From Desulfovibrio sp. (GTDB lineage Bacteria > Desulfobacterota > Desulfovibrionia > Desulfovibrionales > Desulfovibrionaceae): 49,981 bases of DNA. A program made the position numbers and the translations under genes. This document shows, piece by piece, positions 24,660 through 31,210 of this stretch. The stretch's first letter is position 1, and the number at the start of each line of letters is the position of its first letter. The stretch lies in the NCBI RefSeq assembly GCF_034006445.1, contig NZ_JAVESS010000020.1:1-49981 (forward strand), read 5' to 3'. The notes under the pieces were generated by a model that saw only the letters and a list, made by a program, of their open reading frames with translations, was not told the DNA's origin and searched no databases.

Positions 24660-25319
24660 TCAACCATCTTGACGGATGCAATACAGCACTCGCCCAAGCT
24701 TTGCAACTTCTTCCATAAGGTTGTCTTCAGCGGTTTTATCGCCAAGATCACGCACTCGTATGAAAAGGTGACGATTGCCATCGTCATTGCTCACGGTAAG
24801 TACCGACAGCAGGCGCGCGTTGTGGGTGCGCAGCGCGTCAAAGACGGGGCGCGCCGTGCCCGGCTGGTCGGGCAGTTCGATGGCGAACTGAAGGCCGCCA
24901 AGGCGTGCGCCGGTGATGTCCACCAGAGCCTTGAAAACATCGTGGTCAGAAATGATGCCTACCAGCGTTCCGTTTTCTTCCACCACCGGCAGCCCGCCGA
25001 CCTTGTGGTCAAGCATGAGCAGGGCGGCCTGCTCCACCGTGTCGGAAGGTTTGACGGTAAGGGGGTTAGGAGTCATAATGTTTTTGGCTTTCAGCTCGGC
25101 CAACAGGTAGTGCATTTCATACATGTCGAGCGTGGTGGCCTTGGAGGGGGAGGCGTCACGCACGTCACGGTCGGAGATAATGCCAACGACACGTCCCGCA
25201 TCGTCAAGGACGGGCAAACGGCGGACGTGATGATCCTTCATAAGTTTGCCGACCTTGAGCAGGGACGTCTCCGGGGTGACGCTGACAACATCGGTGGTCA
25301 TCCAGTTCTGAACAGGCAT
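24660..25319 (-). CDS. CBS-domain pair protein with C-terminal ACT-like domain
   Basis: This 219-aa protein has two CBS motifs (MTTDVVSVTPETSLLKVGKL at about 7-60 and IMTPNPLTVKPSDTVEQAAL at about 78-135, each ending GIISDRDV or GIISDHDV). A C-terminal region (about 145-200) resembles an ACT fold. CBS pairs bind adenine nucleotides and ACT domains bind amino acids, so this is probably a stand-alone sensor. The partner is unknown. GGAGGG lies before the ATG at 25317-25319. It is divergent from larC. Confidence 0.85.
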   Translation of the reverse strand: MPVQNWMTTDVVSVTPETSLLKVGKLMKDHHVRRLPVLDDAGRVVGIISDRDVRDASPSKATTLDMYEMHYLLAELKAKNIMTPNPLTVKPSDTVEQAALLMLDHKVGGLPVVEENGTLVGIISDHDVFKALVDITGARLGGLQFAIELPDQPGTARPVFDALRTHNARLLSVLTVSNDDGNRHLFIRVRDLGDKTAEDNLMEEVAKLGRVLYCIRQDG

Positions 25320-25386
25320 GCTACCCTCCGGCTTTTCGATGCGGTTTGATGGTTCTGCGGCCGCCGTGTACAGCGGCCTTTTTCTG

Positions 25387-25416
25387 TTTATACAACAACA
25401 AACGGATGCTGCACAA
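25387..25416 (-). promoter_or_regulatory. promoter of the CBS-domain gene
   Basis: TTGTGC (25411-25416) and TATAAA (25387-25392) are 18 bases apart. Confidence 0.5.
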
Positions 25417-25466
25417 GTGCGCGCCAGGGTATTTCCGGCGTGCCTGGCGGCGTATATCAGGTGCGT

Positions 25467-26639
25467 ATGGAAGTATATCTGGATTGCGGCGGCGGCATCA
25501 GCGGCGACATGACCCTGGCGGCCCTGGCCCACCTTGGCGTGGACTTTGCCCCTCTCACGGCGGCTCTGGAAAAAGCGGGCGTGGCCTGTGAGCTTGAGGT
25601 GCGCGAAGAAGTCAGGGCGGCTGGCCCCGGCCGTTGCGTTGACGTGCGTTGGCGGCATGAAGGGCAGCCCTTGCGCCACCCTGCGGACATTGCCGCCATC
25701 TTCAATGCCGTGGATCTGCCCGCCGCTGTGCGCCAGCGCGCCCTGTCCGTGCTGGATGCCCTGACCCTGGCCGAGGCTCACGCCCATCAGATAGCTCCTG
25801 AAAAGGTGCATTTTCATGAAGTGGGGGCAGTGGACACCCTGGTGGACATCCTTGGCGTGTGCTATGGCCTTGCGCAATTGGGGGCGCGCAGGATCACGGC
25901 TTCGTCCCTGCCCTGGTTTTCGGGCAGCATTGACTGCGCACACGGGCGTATTCCCCTGCCTGCGCCCGCCACGGCCTGGCTTTTGCGCGACAAGCCCGTG
26001 TACGCCACCGATGCGCGCGAAGAACTGATCACCCCCACCGGGGCGGCTTTGCTGCATGCACTCACGGACGAATTTACCGGAGCCCCCAGCGGCACCCTCA
26101 GGGCCATGGGTACGGGCTATGGCTCACGTCCGGCTGCGTCGGGCCTGCGGGTCTGGCTGCTGGATGCGGCCCCCCAGGCAGACCATAGCCTTGGCGGGCG
26201 CGAACTGGTCAGCCAGCTTGAGACTCATATCGATCACCTCACCGGTGAAGAGCTTGGTCAGGCCCTCACGGTTCTGGCCGACATGCCCGAGGTGCTGGAT
26301 GTCCTGTGGTTGCCGGGAACGGGCAAGAAAAACCGTCCTTCGGGTCTGCTGCGCGTGCTGTGCCTTGTGGGAGACGAAGACGCCGCAAGCCGTGCCGTGG
26401 TGCGGCACACCCATACCCTGGGGCTGCGCTGCCAGCGTATGGAGCGTCTGGTGCTGCCGCGCAGGGCTGCAACGGCCAGAGTGGCGGGGCGGGATATGCC
26501 CGCCAAGCTGTATGAAGTAGAGGGGCGCGGGTATGTGCGTCCCGAAGCCGACGCCCTGGGGCGGGCCGCGCATGAGGATGGCCTTGGGACTCCCGCGTTG
26601 CGTCTGGCCGTTGACCCTGAAAAAAGCTCGAAATTTTAA
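25467..26639 (+). CDS. larC: nickel-pincer cofactor biosynthesis protein LarC
   Basis: LarC inserts nickel into the pyridinium-thioamide precursor to make the nickel-pincer nucleotide used by lactate racemase and related LarA-type enzymes. This 390-aa protein has the family start YLDCGGGISGDM, VHFHEVGAVDTLVDI, and ITPTGAALL. It is one uninterrupted frame, unlike the frameshifted larC of Lactobacillus. larA, larB and larE are not in the window. The ATG at 25467 fits the family start; the site before it (AGGTG) is weak. A MITE-like repeat begins 9 bases after the stop. Confidence 0.9.
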   Translation: MEVYLDCGGGISGDMTLAALAHLGVDFAPLTAALEKAGVACELEVREEVRAAGPGRCVDVRWRHEGQPLRHPADIAAIFNAVDLPAAVRQRALSVLDALTLAEAHAHQIAPEKVHFHEVGAVDTLVDILGVCYGLAQLGARRITASSLPWFSGSIDCAHGRIPLPAPATAWLLRDKPVYATDAREELITPTGAALLHALTDEFTGAPSGTLRAMGTGYGSRPAASGLRVWLLDAAPQADHSLGGRELVSQLETHIDHLTGEELGQALTVLADMPEVLDVLWLPGTGKKNRPSGLLRVLCLVGDEDAASRAVVRHTHTLGLRCQRMERLVLPRRAATARVAGRDMPAKLYEVEGRGYVRPEADALGRAAHEDGLGTPALRLAVDPEKSSKF

Positions 26640-26647
26640 AAATTATT

Positions 26648-26801
26648 AAGGAAGCGCTGATTTGTTCCGCTTGGCTGATTTGCTTCACTTTTTTTGAGGC
26701 AGTCGAGGACGGAAGAGTCCACTCCTGCTTCAAAAAAGATCGCGCCTTGCCAAAGGAAATACCAGCGCGTTTTCAGGAGGCTCTTCAATCCGTGTTTCAT
26801 T
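26648..26801 (-). mobile_element. MITE-like hairpin element, copy 2 (inverted)
   Basis: This is the reverse complement of copies 1 and 3. It starts AAGGAAGCGCTGATT and carries the core GAGGACGGAAGAGTCCACTC. Its far end (AATCCGTGTTTCATT) has diverged from the consensus AATCAGTGCTTCCTT. It lies immediately after larC. Confidence 0.7.
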
Positions 26802-26918
26802 AAAAAAAGTGTAATAGTTTCAATCTGAAGACGGGTAATTTGCAAAGACCTCTTGCGTCCGGGAACGCATAGGCATATGGAAACTCAGGGCTGTGTGCCC
26901 TTCAAGGAGGATACCAAT

Positions 26919-27491
26919 ATGACCATGCAAAATCTCTGGCGGCCTTTGGGGTTGTGCACCCTTGCCGCGGCTCTGTGGATCGGGGCTCCGGTTCAGGCAA
27001 ACGCGGACGTTTCCGGTGCTACGCCGGGCGTCATGCTTGTGGCTCGCAATGACCAGCAGTACAACGGCGACCAGGGCATGAACGCCCCCGCCCCGCACAA
27101 AAAAGACGCCAGGGGCCTCAAGGGCGCCAAGGCTCCCAAGGGCCCCAAGGCCGGGCACAACGTCAAGCCCGCGCCCCATAAAGACCCCAAGGGCGGCGCT
27201 TATGGCCAGCATCCCGGCCCAAAGAACGGCAAAGCCCCCCAGGCAGGTCGCCCCGGCGACAACAAGGGGCCGCGCAACGACAAGATGGGTCGTCCCAACG
27301 ACAGGAATCCCAACGGCGACAGGATGGCTCGTCCCAACGACAGGAATCCCAACGGCGACAGGATGGCTCGCCCCAACGACAGGAATCCCAATGGCGACAG
27401 GATGGGTCGTCCCAACGACAACCGCCCCGGCAAACGTCCTGAAGCTCCGCGCCGCGCTCCGCAGCGTGTAGAAGGCGACGTTAACAACTAG
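26919..27491 (+). CDS. secreted basic repeat protein (unknown function)
   Basis: This 190-aa protein has a signal peptide (MTMQNLWRPLGLCTLAAALW, cleavage likely near residue 30 at ANA). The mature part is Pro, Asn, Lys, Arg and Gly rich, low complexity and strongly basic. From 27285 it has three exact 13-residue units M(G/A)RPNDRNPNGDR and a partial fourth. No fold or family is recognised. AAGGAGG precedes the ATG at 26919. A promoter-like TTGCGT-17-TATGGA lies at 26853-26881. A role in the periplasm or at the surface is inferred only from the signal peptide. Confidence 0.8.
   Translation: MTMQNLWRPLGLCTLAAALWIGAPVQANADVSGATPGVMLVARNDQQYNGDQGMNAPAPHKKDARGLKGAKAPKGPKAGHNVKPAPHKDPKGGAYGQHPGPKNGKAPQAGRPGDNKGPRNDKMGRPNDRNPNGDRMARPNDRNPNGDRMARPNDRNPNGDRMGRPNDNRPGKRPEAPRRAPQRVEGDVNN
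27285..27424 (+). repeat. 39-bp coding tandem repeat
   Basis: Three near-identical 39-bp units run from 27285 to 27401, then a partial unit. Differences between units are nearly all synonymous, so expansion was recent. Confidence 0.85.
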
Positions 27492-27627
27492 AGCGTTTCA
27501 AGTGAGATTGTTCGGCGGTTGCGTAAGCAGACGTCCACTGTCGTAGTGCAGGCGCGATTTTTTCGTGCTTGAGCAGCCAATGGGGGCGTGCCGTAAACTT
27601 TGAGAATGTATTTTCGCAAAGGTACAG
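27490..27627 (+). repeat. degenerate structured repeat (family B-like)
   Basis: It starts TAGAGCGTTTCAAG, overlapping the stop codon of the repeat protein, has GGCGGTTGCGTAAGCAGACG and ends near AAACTTTGAGAATGTATTTTC, matching family B in order but poorly in detail. Confidence 0.45.
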
Positions 27628-27740
27628 GGCCCTGACGACTGACGCATTTTCCGCCAGCCGCATGCGGCTCACAGGCAATCTCTTCGCGGCTGCACACCCT
27701 GGAGACCCCCCCGTAAACGCATGGTTTGGCAGCAATAATT

Positions 27741-27777
27741 AAAGCCCCGCAAGCTACAAAGCCTGCGGGGCTTTTTT
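27741..27777 (+). terminator. Rho-independent terminator
   Basis: AAAGCCCCGCA and TGCGGGGCTTTTTTT form a strong stem with a T tract, 250 bases after the secreted repeat protein. The decayed family B repeat lies between the stop and this terminator. Confidence 0.85.
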
Positions 27778-27900
27778 TGTGTGTCGCGCTGTGGTCAGCG
27801 ATGCTGCCGCCAGAGCAGTTTCACTTTTAAAATTTCCTTAGATGTAATGTCCCTGCAGGTTGTTCATCCTCTCCCTCAGGAATACTGCATCTAAACCACG

Positions 27901-27970
27901 ATAAGAGTTTTAGGGGGTGGGGGTGTGGGGGAGGAGACCCTTTTGCAAAAGGGTCCCTCCCCCACAAAGC
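27901..27970 (-). repeat. 70-bp G-rich hairpin repeat (family D), second intact copy
   Basis: I see no difference from 20150-20219 over 70 bases. It ends 7 bases before the MFS stop codon on the minus strand side, so again directly 3' of a gene. Confidence 0.8.
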
Positions 27971-27977
27971 ACGCAAG

Positions 27978-29240
27978 TTAAGCGGCGGCAGCGGCTTTGA
28001 CGTTGCTGCGGTGGAAGAAGAGGGCGATTATGGCTGCCATGATGTTGGAGCAGCACAAAAAGCCAAAGGCCACATTATAGTTCTGCACGCCGTCACTGGC
28101 GGTGGTAATGAGCAGGCCCACGACAATGGGGGCCAGAAAGCCCGCGAGCTGCCCGGCGGTATTGACGATGCCCATGGCGCGTCCCGCGATTTCCTTGGGC
28201 ACTTCCATCATGGGCAGGCTGAAGACCGACGCCACGCAGCAGAAGCAGAAGTACCCGGCGATGACGTTGAAGATCATCAGGCTGGTCACGCTTTCAGCCG
28301 TGAACATGAGATAGAGGAAAAGCGCCATGCACAGCTGGGTGACAATGACATAATGGAAGCGGTATTTTTTCAGTGCGCCGTCCATGAGGTAGCCGGAAAC
28401 AATGGCGCCGATGAAGCCCGCAAAAAAGGGCAGCGACGCGGCAATGCCCATCTGCCCCATGGCCAGGCCACGGCTTTTGACAAGATAGGTCGGCAGCCAG
28501 GACATGTAGCCCCAGGCCACGGTATTGCTGAAGAAAAGCAGAAGAAACGACTTCCAGACCACGGGCGTGCTCAGTACCTGCATAAAGGTCAGGCGTTTTT
28601 GCTCCACGCCCTGCGCGGAGGAATCTTCTTCCAGTTCCCGGAGTTCCTCCTCGCTGACGCCTTTCTTTTCCTTGGGATTGTCATAGAGGGTGAACCAGAC
28701 CCAGATGCAGAGCAAAAAGCCCGGGATGCTCAGATAGTGGAACACGGCCCGCCAGCCCCAGTATGACATGATGGCCACCACAAAAAGAGGGGCCAGGGCG
28801 GGTCCCAGCGAGTTGGTGCTCATCATGATGGAGTTGGCGCGTCCGCGCTCCGAGGCGGGCGTCCAGACTGCCAGGGATTTCCACGTGGCGGCGGGGCCGA
28901 TGCCTTCACCAATGCCGAAACAGATGCGGATGATCACAAGGCCGATCAGGCTGCTGGCGTAACCAGTGAACAGGGTAAAGATGGACCACCATGCAATGGC
29001 GAACACCAGAACTTTGCGCGCTCCGAAGCGGTCGCTCAGAATGCCCCCGGGGATCTGGCAGAGGGCGTAACCGGCAAAAAAAGCGCTCATGACCACGCCC
29101 ATTTCACCAGCGGAAAGATTAAAGTCGTCCGCAATGTACGGTATGGCCGTCGACATGACCATGCGGTCAAGGTAGGAAACCAGCCAGACCACAAAAACCA
29201 CGGCCAGCGATGTATGCCTGTGCTTCCAAGTAAATCCCAT
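27978..29240 (-). CDS. MFS transporter, anion:cation symporter (ACS) type
   Basis: This 420-aa protein has 12 predicted membrane helices. The N-terminus WLVSYLDRMVMSTAIPYI and the loop GGILSDRFGARKVL match the MFS pattern, and GIGEGIGPAATW is typical of the ACS (hexuronate/glucarate/phthalate) group. Members import organic anions with protons. The downstream-transcribed partner is unclear: the M20D amidohydrolase gene lies upstream on the same strand, so the carrier may import its substrate. AAGGAG precedes the ATG at 29238-29240. A MITE-like repeat separates the two. Confidence 0.88.
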   Translation of the reverse strand: MGFTWKHRHTSLAVVFVVWLVSYLDRMVMSTAIPYIADDFNLSAGEMGVVMSAFFAGYALCQIPGGILSDRFGARKVLVFAIAWWSIFTLFTGYASSLIGLVIIRICFGIGEGIGPAATWKSLAVWTPASERGRANSIMMSTNSLGPALAPLFVVAIMSYWGWRAVFHYLSIPGFLLCIWVWFTLYDNPKEKKGVSEEELRELEEDSSAQGVEQKRLTFMQVLSTPVVWKSFLLLFFSNTVAWGYMSWLPTYLVKSRGLAMGQMGIAASLPFFAGFIGAIVSGYLMDGALKKYRFHYVIVTQLCMALFLYLMFTAESVTSLMIFNVIAGYFCFCCVASVFSLPMMEVPKEIAGRAMGIVNTAGQLAGFLAPIVVGLLITTASDGVQNYNVAFGFLCCSNIMAAIIALFFHRSNVKAAAAA

Positions 29241-29263
29241 AAGGCGTCTCCTTCTGTTTGTTA

Positions 29264-29415
29264 CGGAAGCGCTGATTAAAGAGCCTCCTGGAAACGCGCA
29301 GGTATTTCCTTTGGCAAGGCGCGATTTTTTTGAAGCAGGAGTGGACTCTTCCGTCCTCGACTGTTTCAAAAAAGGTGAAGCAAGTCCGCCAAACGAAATA
29401 AATCAGCGTTTCCTT
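29264..29415 (+). mobile_element. MITE-like hairpin element, copy 3
   Basis: It runs from CGGAAGCGCTGATTAAAGAG to AATCAGCGTTTCCTT and differs from copy 1 at only a few positions. It lies between the amidohydrolase stop and the MFS ribosome binding site, so it could separate or join their expression. Confidence 0.75.
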
Positions 29416-29459
29416 ATCTGTCAGCCGGGGCACACGCGCGCGACCCGGCTGCAAGGTTA

Positions 29460-30647
29460 TTATCCAGCGTCCTTGGCCAGCCAGTCCAGGGCTACTTGCG
29501 CGTAGAGCGCCGCGCCGTATACCAGGCTTTCGTTGTCCACGTTGAACGCAGGGTTGTGCCAGGAGAACTTGATGCCCTTATCGGGATTGCCGCTGCCAAA
29601 CCATGAGAAAATGCCCGGTGTTTCGGCCATGTAGCAGGCAAAATCCTCGCCTCCCATGCTGGGCGTGCACGGCAGGATATTTTCTTCGCCATACACTTCT
29701 TTCATGGGGCCCTGACGCATCCATTCCGTAAGTTCCGGCGGGTTGTTCACATTGGGGACGAGCTTGTTGTATTCAAAATCGGCCGTAACCCGGTATGCGG
29801 CGGCCGTATTGTCGATGATGCGGCGCAGCCGGTCTTCAAGCTCGTTGAAAAGTTCAAGGTCAAAGCAGCGTACCGTACCCTGCATGGTGACGGTATCGGG
29901 AATGACATTGGCCACCGTGCCGCCGTGTATGCTGCCGATGGTGACGACCACGGCGTCGGTGGGGCGCATTTCGCGGCTGACGATGCTTTGCAGTGATGCA
30001 ATGATGGCCGCAGCGGCCACAACGGGGTCATGGGCCAGGTGCGGCACTGCTCCGTGGCCGCCCTTGCCGTGTACTGTGATGGAAATGAAGGCCGAACAGG
30101 CCATGATGGAACCGGAGGAGATCAGACCTTTGCCGGCCGGATATTCGCAGTTATTGTGCTGGCCGAAAATGAAATCCACATGGGGATTTTCAAGCACGCC
30201 CTTTTTGACCATGAGAGCGCCGCCCGAGAAGATTTCTTCCGCAGGTTGAAAGATGAATTTTACCGTGCCCTTGAGGTCGTTTTTATGTTCGGCCAGAAGG
30301 CGGGCCGCGCCCAGCAGGGCGGCCATATGGCTGTCGTGCCCGCATGCGTGCATGACGCCCTGATTTTCCGAAGTGAAGGGGACGCCGCTTTTTTCCTCAA
30401 TAGGCAGGGCGTCAATGTCGGCCCGCAGGGCCACGCACTTGCCGGGGCGGGGGCCGTGCAGCAGGCCCACAACGCCTGTTTCGCCGCCCCAGTCCACAAT
30501 TTCTATGCCCATGGCGGCAAGTTCTTTTGTCAGATACTCGGTCGTCCAGAATTCCTTGAAGCTCAATTCGGGGTGCCGATGCAGAGTTTCACGCCACGTC
30601 GCCAGTTGGGATCTGATGTTTTCCGCTTTTTTGCGCATATGGTACAT
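29460..30647 (-). CDS. M20D-family amidohydrolase (IAA-amino acid hydrolase / hippurate hydrolase type)
   Basis: This 395-aa enzyme has the M20D signatures: LHRHPELSFKEF at the N-terminus, VALRADIDALPI, MHACGHDSHMAALLGAA (metal-binding Cys/His) and FIFQPAEEIFSGG. These enzymes hydrolyse N-acyl or aryl amides of amino acids; the substrate is unknown. The ATG at 30645-30647 follows AAAGGAG. The next gene is an ACS-type carrier. The gene has a promoter-like TTGCCA-17-TATGGT at 30738-30766. Confidence 0.9.
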   Translation of the reverse strand: MYHMRKKAENIRSQLATWRETLHRHPELSFKEFWTTEYLTKELAAMGIEIVDWGGETGVVGLLHGPRPGKCVALRADIDALPIEEKSGVPFTSENQGVMHACGHDSHMAALLGAARLLAEHKNDLKGTVKFIFQPAEEIFSGGALMVKKGVLENPHVDFIFGQHNNCEYPAGKGLISSGSIMACSAFISITVHGKGGHGAVPHLAHDPVVAAAAIIASLQSIVSREMRPTDAVVVTIGSIHGGTVANVIPDTVTMQGTVRCFDLELFNELEDRLRRIIDNTAAAYRVTADFEYNKLVPNVNNPPELTEWMRQGPMKEVYGEENILPCTPSMGGEDFACYMAETPGIFSWFGSGNPDKGIKFSWHNPAFNVDNESLVYGAALYAQVALDWLAKDAG

Positions 30648-30737
30648 GATTTTCTCCTTTGCTGGAGACATTCCACCCTCGGGCAGGGGGGGACTGCCGA
30701 CAGCTTGATCACGTAGTGGATGCTATGACACGCTGGA

Positions 30738-30766
30738 ACCATATACCCAGCTCATAGCGATGGCAA
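30738..30766 (-). promoter_or_regulatory. likely promoter of the M20D-MFS pair
   Basis: TTGCCA (30761-30766) and TATGGT (30738-30743) are 17 bases apart. The leader is about 85 bases. Confidence 0.45.
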
Positions 30767-31003
30767 TTGCTAATGAAATGATTTTGTTAGATTAAATCCC
30801 AGAAAGTTTTTTGAAGGTAAGGGAGATGAAGGGCTGGAAGGCCTGCTTGCAAAGGCCGTGGGTTCCAGGGCAATTTCATTGTGATGGAAGCTGCGCTGAT
30901 GATTGGTGAGCGGGCGCTCGCCTGGAAGGGTAAGCGCAGTGTGTCTGCGCGCACCTGAGCGGCGCTGCGAAATCGTTGAGGACGAATACCCTCAACAGCG
31001 CTC

Positions 31004-31152
31004 CAGAGCATTTTCGCATTGAGAATATCCATTCTCAATGCTTTCAAGACGACTGCTTCGGCGCGTAACAGCGCAAATAAATAGCGCTTACGCCTCTGCG
31101 GCGGGCGGCAGCGTGAGCAGACGCCAGATCAATTTCAAAGTGAAATTGATCT
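31004..31152 (-). repeat. structured repeat (family B), copy 2 (inverted)
   Basis: On the minus strand it reads AGATCAATTTCACTTTGAAA and on through GCCGCAGAGGCGTAAGCGC to CATTGAGAATGG/ATTCTCAATG and GCTCTG. It aligns over its full length with 49511-49657. It abuts the purL terminator and the decayed repeat at 30885-31003. Confidence 0.7.
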
Positions 31153-31186
31153 AAAAAAGTGCCGCTGCTGTAACCAGCGGCACTTT
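31153..31186 (-). terminator. Rho-independent terminator of purL
   Basis: AAAGTGCCGCTG and AGCGGCACTTTTTT form a stem with a T tract, about 25 bases after the purL stop. It directly adjoins a family B repeat. Confidence 0.88.
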
Positions 31187-31210
31187 CACAATAGCGCAAT
31201 TGGAATCGTA

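Larger units (their letters stand above)
27492..27977. other. intergenic region between the secreted repeat protein and MFS genes
   Basis: This region holds the decayed family B repeat, a terminator (27741-27777) and a family D hairpin (27901-27970). No gene was seen. Confidence 0.5.
30648..31210. other. intergenic region with a back-to-back pair of family B repeats
   Basis: This region carries the amidohydrolase promoter near 30738-30766, a decayed family B repeat (30885-31003), an intact inverted family B repeat (31004-31152) and the purL terminator (31153-31186). No gene was seen. Confidence 0.55.

Noticed and set aside
24660..26057. A 465-residue version of the CBS-domain protein with a long N-terminal extension
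   Set aside because: The extension overlaps larC on the other strand and lacks protein-like sequence. The ATG at 25317-25319 with GGAGGG is the better start.
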